64,000 nt of DNA from Parastagonospora avenae f. sp. tritici 18332-5 (lineage: Eukaryota; Ascomycota; Dothideomycetes; Pleosporales; Phaeosphaeriaceae), in assembly GCA_022559985.1 (NCBI GenBank), contig JAFJTR010000009.1, forward strand, positions 248,001-312,000, written 5' to 3'. A program made the position numbers and the translations under genes. The notes below the pieces were generated by a model. The model ran no database searches. It worked only from the letters and a program-made list of their open reading frames with translations, and had not been told where the DNA came from. Positions 43,432-54,875 of the stretch are shown one piece after another (the stretch's first letter is position 1; each line of letters opens with the position of its first letter).

Positions 43432-43976
43432 GATGTATGTGTGTGTGAGGTCTAGGAGGGGGATCAGATGAATGTTGAAAGGAGAGGAAGAGGTGGGTGA
43501 GGTGTACGGGTTGGTTTGGTTGTAGTATGAAGGTAAGTCTGTGTGACGGTGTTAGTAGTCTGGCATAGTGACACAGCACCGTCAGTACAACATACCTTTG
43601 ATTTGGAGAATTTGGTTGCTTGTAGAGTTGATTGATGTAAATGTTCAGAAGACGCAGTCCCTGCCGTGTCTTTTGACATTGCAAATGCTCGCCCCACGAC
43701 TGACGTCACAAGCTCGGATCAGGCAGTTATGCACAACATCGACGTCAACGCGTTTGCGCGATTTGTGGGTTCTGTCCATATTGCTTGCATGCTTATTGAT
43801 GCGAGACATGGTATATTTTCCGGTGGCTGTAAGTGTGATGTCGGGCGGGACATCACTTCGGTCGCAATCGGTAGGCACATGTCAGAGGTAATCCAGCTGT
43901 ACGCTATCGGTAGCAGGCTGTATGCATTCGTAGATATCGATAGTGTCCACTTCATGGCATCATGATCCGCGAAGTA
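43432..43976. other. Intergenic region, nothing recognised
   Basis: About 545 bases containing the promoter of the small conserved protein and the 3' end of the GPHR gene. Open frames here are shadows. Confidence 0.5.
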
Positions 43977-45628
43977 TCAACTCCTCTTTCCCATCTCCAC
44001 GTCTCCGTCTGCTCCTTCACCATCGTCGTCCCACTCAGTGCCTTTCAGTCTCCTACCTATCCAGAGACCTGCTGCAGTCGCCGCGCTTGCAACAAGGAAC
44101 CAGCCTTCGAACCAACGTTCCGTAAATCCTGGTTCCAAAGGCGCCCCCAATGCATCGCCAATCTTACTCTTCATCTCAGGCGGAAGATTACTCCTGAGTA
44201 GCAGCGCAGAGCTAATGACATACGTTGCCGCAATTTGTGAGATAATGAGAGCGAAGTTAGTCTTGGTGTGTTGCAACACGCCGGGTACAACGCGTGCGAA
44301 CAAGAAGAAGGTTTGCAGGACGCTGTTGAACGACAGAAGTAGCATGACTCCGGAGAGCAAGAAAGAAATTGTGCGACTCCACGCCACTCTGTCGATTGTA
44401 GGATCCCAGTGCTTTGCAAGTAGCGCAAGGAAGTTGTTGATAGGGTCGCTGTTGGAGAAGCTGGTGTTAGGCGAAGAGAAGCGACGGAGCGTGGTGACCG
44501 TGGTAGCCGAGATGCGGTACGCGCAGTATATGGCAAAGACGAATGAGAACATGTTAACTATGCGTCCGAATGCTGTGTGCGAGCGGAGCTGGCTCTGTCG
44601 CCGGTTTTGCAACACAGACATGGAGTTCTGTAGTGTCTGTCGCATCATCTCGAGGCCTTGGATCTCAAGCTGTAATGTGTTGCGCTCTTGTGTATCCGGA
44701 TTTCCACGAATAGAGCCTACCACACGGCTCATAAAGCCTGCCTGTGGGTTGTCGGAGAGCTTGCGCTCAACAGCTCGGAGTCGACTTTCCTTGGTGAGAA
44801 GCATGTCGTTCGTAGCCTGAATGCCGGCCTGTTTTCGAGCAATGTCTGACTCCGTCACCTGTCGCCGTTAGTATGCGCTGAGTCCATAGAAGTCATACCA
44901 CAACGTACTGGACGGTACTTGACACCGAACGTTTGCCAGAGCGAGGAGATGGCTGCAAAGCCTGCAAGAGATGCCATCAAGCTAATGCCAATAATGCCGA
45001 TTCTTTCAAGACAGCCTTCGCTGAACGTATGCTCATGCAGATATGACTCTTCTTGCAGGTATGAGCCCAAAAGTCCTCTCCCCAGATACCAGAACGCTCC
45101 TAGCCATGTTGCAAGTCCACAAATCTCCAGCACCCACGCTAGTCGCCGCTTACCCTTCTGCCCGCCATTTGCATGCAGGCCAGTCTTCGATACGACTGAG
45201 TGTATTTCGAAAGCGGGCGTTACGACGATGAGGAGGAACAGTAGCGATGGGAGCGTGAGCTTCAAGGCTAGTGTGCGCGTGGCGGGGTTTACCGTGTTGG
45301 CGATTTCGCAAAAGATGAGCTCGGCAAGCACTGCAGATAGCGCGATGTTTGTGGAGAAGATGATGCTTGCCAGCGATCTTGCGCTTGGCTGTAGGTTCTT
45401 GAAGAGGGATGACCTCGCGCGCGCCGCGACACCCGGGAGATGTGCACCATCATGCGCCTTCCGATCGTGACCGGAAAGTATAGGGAACAGCTTTTGCGAT
45501 ACTGCGACGGCCACGAAGAGGAATGTAAGCAGGAAAGGGAGCGATGATACGATAGTGGTCATCGGGCTCTTGTGGCGAGCATATTCGGGGACGCACTCAT
45601 CGCAGTCGTCTTGAAGAGGCGGTAGCAT
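43977..45628 (-). CDS. Golgi pH regulator / GPR89 family (ABA_GPCR) channel
   Basis: Minus-strand exons 45628-44909 and 44858-43977 around a 50-bp intron in phase 0, 533 aa. About nine membrane helices: an N-terminal group (VSSLPFLLTFLFVAVAV; SIIFSTNIALSAVLAELIF; LTLPSLLFLLIVVTPAF; ICGLATWLGAFWYL), then a charged cytosolic loop with a coiled-coil-like SRLRAVERKLSDNPQAG stretch, then the C-terminal ABA_GPCR domain (FGRIVNMFSFVFAIYCAYRI; ISFLLSGVMLLLSFNSVLQT). Human GPHR is an anion channel that lets the Golgi lumen acidify; fungal and plant members are thought to act similarly. The C-terminus is acidic and cytosolic. The frame is intact. The second exon opens with GTG, so ORF callers split the gene. 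Confidence 0.9.
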
Positions 45629-46085
45629 AGGGCTGGTTATCGTATAGTGACGGAACGAAGAGGCAATCTGTCACTATCTTTTCTTCTTGTACACAGGTAA
45701 CGGTGTTACATCCATCGGACAGAGACAACGTCGGCGCATCGGGGATGTGTGGCACAGAGGAGGAAAGTTACCACGGTAGCAAGGGAGACATGCCTCAGGT
45801 AGAAGCCGTTTCGGGGCGCGGTTGTCACAACGTCATCCGCCGATCAGGGACCGAGGCCGCGGGGCTAGTCTGCAGTTCTACTCTGGAGAACGGATTGTTT
45901 CGTGTGCAGGCTAATTTTAGTACTATCACGCACTAAGCACTGCTACTTGAGATTGCTATCTACTGTGTGATGGGTATCCTATCAAAGTTTGAAGCAGCCC
46001 CCTTCAATCGCCCGAATCTGGCATTCTCGGCGGAGTCAGCTCGGCGCATCTACACACAATTGAACATCTGTCAGCTTCGGCATTT
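45629..46085. other. Intergenic region, nothing recognised
   Basis: Between two minus-strand genes; it should hold the GPHR promoter. No motif is claimed. Confidence 0.45.
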
Positions 46086-47718
46086 TCAAGTACCATCAGA
46101 TTCCTTGTGCACCCTGCTGGGATCGTCTGGATCCGTCACAGTGATGGTCGGTCCAGAGCCGATGTTTGATGTGGCGTCCAGTGGATTAGCATCTGATTTG
46201 GTCATGGGACTAATCCCATCACTGTCATCAATGTCAAGACCGCCACGTCCTTGAGCAATTTCACTTGCTCTTGAACCAGGTGGCGCAGTCCTTACACCTC
46301 GGTCCTCCTCATCATCCTCCTCTCCGCTGCTTGGATCGTCGCTAAAGTCAGGGCTGTCCAGGTTCTGGAGGTGCGGACTCTTCATCATAACGCCGGGACT
46401 GCGGGGGTCGTCGAGCAAGGTACTTGCGTTTGTCTCCTGCTCGTCGTCGCTGTCTTGCGCATGCGCCACCTGCGCCAGCGGATGCGAGGTATCAGGCGCA
46501 GATTTGTTGGTAGCTGCTGCCAGTGCAAGTGCTTCTTCATCGTTGGCGAAGAAGCTGTTACGTGGGCTGTTGACGTCGATAAGACTCTCGCTCTTCGCAA
46601 GAATGTCTCTGTAACCTTGCCGGTCTGGGTCGTTCGCACGTTTGCTCCTCGCCTTGTCGCGCTTCGAAGTAGGGCGGACGACAATTACGGGAACTGGTGA
46701 ATGCTGTAAACAGTACTTGGACACGCTACCAGGTAGCAAGCCCTGGAAACCACCCAAGCTTTTTCCTCTTGTTCCCACCACCAGAATAGCCGGCTCATAG
46801 AGGTTAATCTACCCATTCTTAGCATTGAACAGACGTTCCCGTACCAATGAAATGGACCTACCATGTCGTCAATGACCTTGTTGACCTTGCCAATAGAGAA
46901 TTCCAAGATCAGATTGATGGCCTTGTTGTCGTGATTTCGGGCTTGGATATCTCTCATTGTGGACTCGGCTTCTGTGCGGTAACGCCCCGTTTCCACACTG
47001 CGGTCACCAGCTATTGCGTCTTCCTTCTCCACTACCCGTAGACATACAATTTCGTCTCCATCATCAACAAGTTCGTTGATCAGCCATTGCAGCGCAAAGA
47101 CTGAATACTCGTTTTCGTCGAAGCCACACAAAAACGTCCGAGACCGCTTGGTGTATTCGTAGTCTTTGTGCTTCGCTATGAGTGTGAAAGAGCTCTCTTC
47201 AATGAAATCAGCCGGTTTGTCGAAGGTGTCGAACGACACACGAGGTTGAAAGACACTACGCATCACAGTCAGCTGAGAATTCATATTGTGAGGGCAACGC
47301 TGAGGAACGTGAGAAGGCGGCAGGTCTATTGCTCGCTACTAGAGCCACCTGCAGCCCGTGAGGCATACTTCGCCATGCTTTGCCTCCATGCGCAGAATCG
47401 GGAAGCCGAGATGCGCCGGAGGTGATGGGAAGCGGCCCATATACAACCGGCAATCTCGGAGGTATAGCTACAGACAGCCAATACTTACGGAGGAGGTGGT
47501 GGTGACGACAGACGCCGGCGTTGACGCGGCTTGGGGCTGCCTCTGGGCAACGATGAATTTCTGTGCGCCAGGAACTGTATAGACGGTCGACGTGGTTCGT
47601 CCATGCCTGAACTTCCGCTAACCGGCAGCTGCAGAGGGCTCACTGCGTAGCTCACAGACGTCTTGTGTGGAGCAGGTGATGCACTTCGTGCTTGCGTCGA
47701 CGTGGGGGATGCGCTCAT
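46086..47718 (-). CDS. Universal stress protein (UspA) domain protein
   Basis: Minus-strand exons 47718-47489, 47255-46862 and 46808-46086 (introns 233 and 53 bp, phases match), 448 aa. A Ser/Pro-rich N-terminal extension ends with a run of prolines after RQRRRLSSPP. The UspA domain starts near RSRTFLCGFDENEYSVFALQ, continues through VDDGDEIVCLRVVEK, and ends with the nucleotide-binding loop VVGTRGKSLGGFQGLLPGSV followed by HSPVPVIVVRP. A long acidic C-terminal tail follows (SSGEEDDEEDRG). The G-2x-G-9x-G(S/T)-type loop suggests ATP binding. Fungal USPs of this layout are stress-linked, with no defined biochemistry. The 233-base intron is long for this locus and might hide a small exon. Confidence 0.87.
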
Positions 47719-48438
47719 TGCGGTATCGTGAGATTTCTAGAGGCACTGAGGCTTCGGATAAGCCCAATCGCACGTCCTTCGAGCGTGTGGGAGCTCCGCT
47801 GTTAGTATTCTTGCTGGTAACGTGGGCTCGTGCTGCAGGACGAATGATGCGGTGCGCGCGTGGGCTGCTTGGCGCGGGGTACACCACGATTGCAAGCCCT
47901 GAAGTATCGGTTTGAAGAATGAGAGTAGAAATCGTAGTCTGATGTGCTCAGCGAGATGTTAATGGAATGAATGGGTACACTGCTTAAGCATAAAGCCCGC
48001 ACCTGGGCAGGCTTGGCTGCTGCGAAAGTCGCGCCTGCCCTAGACGTGATGTTCAAATGCGCCCTCCGAACGTCACCTGCGCAGACCCTTGCACCCGGAG
48101 GGCGGGCCTGACACGTGAAATTCGCTTTAGCCGACCAGAAAGACAGGCTTCTACGGCACTAAAAGTTCTCAACTACGACGGAAAGTGGTCAGGGTGACAG
48201 CCCGTCCACTAGTCTGAAGCTATACGAAGTATCATTGGATTTCGACATTGACGGAAAGGCCCGCATATAGCACTAGGCTATGGGATTTCCCTCTATACTT
48301 TCCGTCCTGCTTCACAACTTGCAGTACATCATCATTCCGTGATGATACAGAGAGTTCTGATAACGAGATGCGCGAGAGGAACCAATTCATTATCGTGTCC
48401 AGGTCATGTCTATATGTCTACGGAGGGACAATCGATGT
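47719..48438. other. Intergenic region, nothing recognised
   Basis: 720 bases upstream of the USP start and downstream of zuotin (both minus). Two GC-rich CACGTG-like sites (CACGTGAAATTC near 48113) are seen but not interpreted. Confidence 0.45.
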
Positions 48439-49880
48439 TCAAGCCAGAGACTTCACATCGGCCTGCGAGAGCTTGCCAGCACCAATGAGACGCTGAGCCT
48501 CGTCCTGGAAGATCTGCTTGATCTTGCCAGCGTCCTTTTCGTTGTTAAGCTTGGCGGTCAGGTCAGCGAGCTCCTCGTGGTCGATCTTGGCAATAATGAG
48601 GTCAGTGTCGTTGAGAGCACTGTCAATCTGGGCCGCAGGAGCGTCGCCACCAGAGTGGAAGTAGTTGGCGTCCTTGACGGCACCACGAACCACACGCTTG
48701 TTCTTCTTCGCAGCGTTCTTTGCAGCCTCTTTCGCCTTCTTGCCTTCAGCCTTTTGGGCCTTCTCCGCCGCGTCCTTCTCGGCCTGGAGCTTAGCCTCTT
48801 CTTCCTTCTTCTTAGCAGCCTCTTCAGCAAGACGCTTCTCTTCGGCCTCCTTCTCCAACTTCTTCTTGTTCTTGGAGGCGTTTGCCTGCTGGCGGAAAAG
48901 CTTGATGCGCTCATCGAGGGCTAGTGCATCGTCCACAAGCTTCCTGAGGCGGGCAGTGTCTTCGGTCTTCTTCTTGCGACGGGCAGCCTGGTTCTTGCGC
49001 TCAACGTGACGCTTCTGATCGCGGTTCTCATTGTCATCCGGAACATCCTCGTCCAAGTATTCGAATGTTCGCCAGCTGTCAAAGTTGTACCAGAAGTTGT
49101 AAAACTCCTCGACGTCCTCCTTGGAACTCTTGGCGTTACCGAGCTTGGGTACGGGCTGGTTGTTGGAGAAGCGGCCCTCTGCCTCGAAGACCTTGCCCCA
49201 CATCTTGTAGAAGTTTCCTTTCTGGGTCTCCTTCTTCGAGGGAGGCTCGACATCGGCGGCCTCGTCGACGGAGTCGAATTGCCTTCGTCGCACAGGGTCG
49301 GAGAGCACTTCGGTGGCTTTCTGGATGCACTTGAAGAACTGGTCACCCTCGTCGCTACCAGCAGCAGCCTTCTTGTCGGGGTGATGCTTGAGCACCTTCC
49401 TGCGGTGGGCGCGCTTGATCTGGTCCTCGGTGGCACGCCATCGTAGGCGGGTTATGCCCAGAACTGCGTAATGGTCTTGGGACTGGACACATGTTAACAG
49501 ATTATCTTCATGTCATGATAGAGATAATCTTACCTTCCAGTCCTTGGCCTCGCGCTGCAGCATAACGGGGTCCTCGGGCTCGTCAATGTCATCCGGGTCC
49601 TCATCTTCGACCTTCTTGACATTGGCCTGTGCCTGGATGCGCTCATCCTCGGAGAATGTGCGCTTGTGACGCTTCTACACACGCACTGTTAGTAAAAGCC
49701 GTTGACATCTGTCATCGGAGCACGTACTCTGCGGGCATAGGCCAGGAAGTGCGGGCCAACAGGCTCGATGTTGCGGTCGGTCGCGGCGCTGAGCTGGCCG
49801 ACAGACTTGAAGTCCTTCTCGCCAGCCCAGCCCTCTGGCAGGACTGGCAGCGGCAGGCTGATTTCCACGGTGGACGCCAT
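48439..49880 (-). CDS. ZUO1: Zuotin, J-protein of the ribosome-associated chaperone complex
   Basis: Minus-strand exons 49880-49728, 49674-49534 and 49482-48439 (introns 53 and 51 bp, phase 0 each), 445 aa, close to the yeast length. The N-terminal Zuotin-specific region is followed by the J domain with DHYAVLGI, KRAHRRKVLKHHPDKK (HPD at residues 132-134) and VLSDPVRRRQFDSVD. The zuotin homology region includes EEFYNFWYNFDSWRTFEYLD. A long Lys/Glu/Ala-rich charged helix (ribosome-binding middle domain) and a four-helix-like C-terminus follow. Zuotin pairs with the Hsp70 Ssz1 at the ribosome exit and stimulates Ssb on nascent chains. All expected parts are present. It is divergent from the golgin gene, with 248 bases between start codons. 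Confidence 0.96.
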
Positions 49881-50128
49881 TGTGTCGTGCAGTGGTGGTG
49901 GGGAGGGACCAGGCGATGCAGATAATTTTTGGCTGCAGGCGATGACCCCAGCCTAGCGGTTTGGCGAAGTCAGGCATCCCTGCCGCGTTAGGGCCCGCCC
50001 CAGGATCGTCTCAGAATAGCGTGGAGCTGGTCCATGGTTACAGGTGTGCATTGCGAACATGTCAATGTAATTCCTGTCAATTTTCAATTCTTCTTCTTCC
50101 TTCCTAGCAAAGTTTGTCTAAATTCATC
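49881..50128. promoter_or_regulatory. Short bidirectional promoter, zuotin / golgin
   Basis: 248 bases separate the two start codons, which face away from each other, so the promoters must overlap or be shared. No specific box is claimed. Confidence 0.5.
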
Positions 50129-53100
50129 ATGTTTCAAGGCTTCCAGGTATATACGCTACAATCACGTCCCTGATGCAAGCTGACTTGAACACCTAGCGCA
50201 TTCGAGGTGCCATTGATGCTCGAATAGCAGAGGAGCAGGCAAAGCAACGGACTAGCCCACAGTCGTCGACACCCCCGCGATCGAGCTCTACAGCGCGGCG
50301 TTCAAGTTCGCGCAATCTCTCACCCTCGAAACGATCCGCACGGTCCAAAGATGGCGACAGCAGCAAGGCTGCGCCGACCGGCAAGGGCCCCGATCCCTCA
50401 GAGTTCGACCCGGAGTTTGTCATAGGAGAGGAGGATGACCACCCGAGCCGGGCAGCGACTCCGCGACCAAAGGAGAAGGCGCTACCCACGGAAGGCGCGT
50501 CGGAGAATGCCAGTGAGAAGAAGGACGACGACGCTGTGGCTGAGGCCGACGAGAAGCCAGACAAGGCGCCCGAGATACCACCAGAAGTCCAACTTCGCTT
50601 GCGCAAGCTGGATAAGTTGGAGCCCAAGTATTCTGGCAAGTGTACGCGGCCCTGAGTGGTAGGCAACACTAACAACTTGCTCAGAACTGCTCCGGTCGTA
50701 CCGCATCGCACACGCCCGCATCGGCGCAATTGAGGCCTTTGAAGCCTCATTGCGCGAGCATACCCCTCTGACCTCCATCAGCGATACCGCCGCCTTTGTT
50801 GAATACCTCGGCCAGCTCAACGTCAAAAGTGACATGCTCATGGAGGAACTCAAGCGTGTCTCCAAGGAGCGCGACGATATCAACAAGAAGCTCGAAGATG
50901 CGGAGAAGCGCACGAAAGAGTCCACAGAGGAATTTGAGGCGCTCAAGTCCAAGGCGGCAGCATCCGAGAACGAGAAGGATGACACGACCACAACATCTGA
51001 GTCAGTCGCGCCTTCCTCAGTATCTAAGCAGACCGAGGCCACAGAGGATGAGGAATTCTTCTCGTACGACAGCGAACTCCCCCGCCTACAGTCGCAACTG
51101 CAAGAGAGTGAAGAGAAGGTCGGCAAGCTGGAGGAAGAGAACAAGTCGCTCAAGAGCGACTTGTCCACAGCCCAGGAGTCGGCGGAATCCTTCATGAAGA
51201 ACCTCGAAACTACCTCGAATGACCTCAACACGTTCAGGGACACGCACCAACGCTTGCAGAAGGATGCCGACGAGCGCGAGAAAGAGCTCAAAGAAAGCAT
51301 TGCGGACCTGAAGACGCGACTGGAAGGCGCTGAGAATGACCTGGCCAAACACAAAGACGACCGCACCCAAGATCGAAAGACAATCTCTGAACTGGAAGCT
51401 AAGCTTGAAGCTTCCACGAAAGAGCTGCAGGAGCTACATGCTAGTAAGGGTGAAGAGCTTGTCCACGAGGATCAGGTCCAGGAACTCCGTAGCCAGGTTG
51501 AGACGGTGGAGGCAGACTTGTCTAAGTTGCGCGAGGCGCATGCAAAGGCCGAGAAGCGGGGCGACACTCTGAACGGGCTCCTCACTAATGTACGAACTCA
51601 GCTAAAAGAGACGGAAGCGAAGCGCGACGATGCTCTGGCCAGCCTTGAACAAGCAAAGAAGGACCTGGATGCAAAACCGAAGGAGGAGAGCAAGCCAGCG
51701 CCTGCCGCTCAGCCGCTGACACCCCAGACTCAACCAGCCGAGTCTGCCTCTTCGAAGAGAAAGAACAAGAAAAAGAAGAAGGGTGGACAAGCAGCAAATG
51801 CCGTTCCCTCTGCGCCTCCAAGTGAGGGTGGCGATACGAACGGTATGCTTAGCCCACGGGACGCCGAGTTCTCATCCACTCAACTTGAGGATGCACAGAA
51901 GACCGTTACCGAGCTCAAGGCGGACCTCGAAGAAAAGGTTGCAGCGATTGCAAAACTGGAGAGCGAAGTCGCTGAAAAAATCTCGTCACTTGATACGCTC
52001 AAGAAGAAGATGAAAGACCAAGACGACCTTCAAGAGGAAATTGAGACCTTAAGGCAGGACTTGCTTGACTTTGGTTCTGAGCACACAGACGCCAAGGACA
52101 AGGTGAAGCAGTTGCAGGCAGAAAAGAGCGCCCTCCAAGAAAGCTTATCGAAACTCGAGAAAGAGATTGCTGAGTTGAACACCAGCAAGGCATCACAGGA
52201 CACGTCCGAGCAAGAGAGGAAGGCATTGACGACTGAGTTTGAGCAGCTCAAGGCCAAGGCAGATTCTATGCAGACTGATCTATCGGTCGCGGAGCAGCTC
52301 GCAGCGTCGCGTTTCAAAGACCTTACAGACATGCGGGAGGTCTTGCAGAAAGCTCAACCAGAACTGACCTCTTTACGCAAGGAGGTCGCAGAACTGCGCA
52401 GCACAAGGGACGAGCTTGCGACAAAATCTGCTGATGTAAGGCGATTAGAGGGCCGCGAGAAGGATCTCAAGTCTGAGATTGCCTCATACCGCTCCCAGGT
52501 CACCGACAAGGAAGCTGATATCAAGACACTCAACGATAAAATCAAGCAAGAAACCACGCAGAGGCTTGCGCTCGAAGAAACTAATAGGAAAATCCAGCGC
52601 GATTTACAGAGCTCGGAGATTGAGCGGAAAGATGTTGTGGAAGCCCGAGATAAGCTTACCAAGGATCTGGCCAAGGCGCAAGATGAACTGAAGATTTCTC
52701 GCAAAACTCTGCGTGACCTTGAGGAAGAAGTGGCTAAACTCACTCGCGAGGCTGGAAGTTTACGGGACGATCTTCAACTCAAGTCTGCTCAGTACGCGAG
52801 CGCGCAGGATCTCATGAATAGCATGCAGGACCAGACACAGGAGATGGGCACTCAAGTGAAGGAGATTCGCGCTAAAAGTGAGAGTCTGGAAGAAGAGCTT
52901 GCGGATGCCCATCGTCTGCTCGGCGAACGGGGCCGTGAGGCAGAAACGATGCGACGACTGTTGGCCGACGCCCAAGGACGAGCTGATGCCCGTGTGCGCG
53001 AGATGCAAGAGCGACTGGACATTGCGATTGAAGAACGAGAGAGGGCTGAGGAACAAGCTAGCACTTTCGGCAAGCGCCGCGCTAGAGAGCTTGAAGAGCT

Positions 53101-53737
53101 GAAGCAAAAGGTTCGAGATGCTGAGCGTGCCATGACCCGTGCAGTTGAGGACAAAGATGATCTCGCGGCAGCTGAAAAGGAGCTACGTAGACAGAAGGAA
53201 GATATGGAGAAGCGGGCTGCGCAGGCTAGCGAAGAGGCTTCTGATGTCAGGCTTGCAATGAGCCAGCTCCGTGATGCTCTGGATGAGAGCGAGAAGCAGG
53301 CGCGAGATCTTGAGAAGGAAAAGGGCGATCTTCGACGCGCATTCGACGAGACTCAAAGTCGGCTGGAGAAGCTGCAAAAGTCGAGCAAGGTGCGTTCCTT
53401 TGCTTTATTGACCATGGGAGCATACTAATTTGTCCAGACCATGTCGGAAGAGCTTCGATCAATCAAGGCACGAGGTCCAGAGTCGACTGCCCAATCTTCT
53501 AGAACCTCGATCGAGTCGACGAGGTCACGTCTGGCGTCTCCTACACCTCGGCCTGGCACGGCCTCGTCACAAACAGCGGATGGCGTCGACTACGTGTACC
53601 TCAAGAACGTCTTGCTGCAGTTCCTCGAGCAACGAGACAAGAAGTACCAACAACAGCTCATCCCCGTGCTAGGCATGCTGCTGCACTTTGACAAGAAGGA
53701 CGAGCAAAAATGGATGGCTGCAGTCTCGGCGAAATGA
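50129..53737 (+). CDS. IMH1: GRIP-domain golgin (Imh1-like)
   Basis: Exons 50129-50146, 50197-50635, 50685-53389 and 53438-53737, 1153 aa. The first exon codes only six residues (MFQGFQ). Intron 2 (50636-50684) uses a GC donor (GCAAGT) with a CTCAG acceptor; this is the only join that keeps the frame and restores the expected KYSELLRSYRIAHARI. The protein is almost entirely coiled coil (long Glu/Lys/Leu heptads, about residues 130-1040), broken by a low-complexity patch (KRKNKKKKKGG). The C-terminal GRIP domain (DGVDYVYLKNVLLQFLEQRD ... QLIPVLGMLLHFDKKDEQKW) binds Arl1-GTP and anchors the protein to the trans-Golgi, where it tethers vesicles. Confidence 0.93.
50636..50684 (+). other. GC-AG intron in the golgin gene
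   Basis: 49 bp, donor GCAAGT (the usual context of GC donors), CACTAACAA branch site, CTCAG acceptor. Using the nearby GT (50640) puts the next exon out of frame, and the GT at 50642 creates a TAA stop. Confidence 0.8.
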
Positions 53738-54875
53738 GTGCGGCTCCGCGAGCTGTACGGAGACGGATTGGGATGACCTGCATTTCTGTGGTACCGGCGG
53801 GTGGGACTTGGTTACTGGGTGCGACCCTGGCATTTGCATAGCGACTGGCGTCTATTGGGATGTTTTTTTTTCTGTATCGGTATCGCGTTCGGCTAGGTGC
53901 AGTATCTGTGGCAATGTCTCGACGAGACGGGATGACTTGCAGCTTAATATGTGCGCCACGCTCTCCCGATGTACGACTTGTCAAGTGCAATGCGCGGATG
54001 AAACATGTTTTGATGCTGACAGTGACTCGAGGTGTGTAGCAATAATCTGTGATCGCCTTGGGATTGTCATGCGACGTTACAATGCCCTGAAGCTCTTTAA
54101 TGCATTACTGAGTTCCAACTATAAGTAAGATAGTGTTGCGGGGTTAGCTTCAAGGCTTTGTAAACTTGCGTTGCCCGCATCATGACTTCACGAAACCCTC
54201 CTGGTTGACTGTTCGTATCGTATGGTGGAGCCAGCAAAACAAAGTGGCTGGTGGATGAACCAATGCAGTGTATCAGAAGCGTCGTGGCCCAATGGGCCTC
54301 ACCGAGTTAGTACCGCGCTGGCTGAAGCATACTGTTGTGAGCTAGGTGTATTCCAAGATGCGAACAAGCAGGACGACGTCATCGCCATGCTAGGTCTCGG
54401 GGGGAGTTCCTTAATTCTTACCGCCTCTTCCGGATTCAAGGCCCTTAGCATCGTGGTTTCCTGTTCCTGAAAATCTAGTTCCATCCGCTATTCTTCGATT
54501 TTATTATCCTCGAAGACCTGCGCATCGAATTCGCAAGCGAGGCGTCACGTACATCGCATCCGTGCCAACACCCCACTCTGCACCAATCAGGAGGCCCAAG
54601 GCGCAGAACGACAGGGCCGCGAGGGGAGCGCTAAGCCGATCACCCAGCAACATTGAAGAAATCGCTCGCAGCGCAGTGCAACAACAGCCGTCTGCGCGTT
54701 GTGCACCTTTAAAGCCATCCCCAGCATTCGTCCAGCACAACGCGTCGAAAGCGCCTGAGACGGCAAATCGCATACCACAGGCCGTACATTGCAGCCCACC
54801 AGCCCACCAGCCTCGAGCCCTATAGTCGCAGCCCAGCGCGTGGCGGGGAAGTACACCGGCACCTGCACCACCACA
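53738..54875. other. Intergenic region, nothing recognised
   Basis: 1.1 kb between the golgin and SRPK genes. Open frames 53688-54128 and 54504-54997 have no recognisable domain. The part from 54560 is GC-richer and probably the SRPK leader; its frame is open back to 54789 but lacks an ATG before 54876. Confidence 0.5.

Noticed and set aside
45703..45936. 77-codon frame between the GPHR and USP genes
   Set aside because: Featureless and located in the GPHR promoter.
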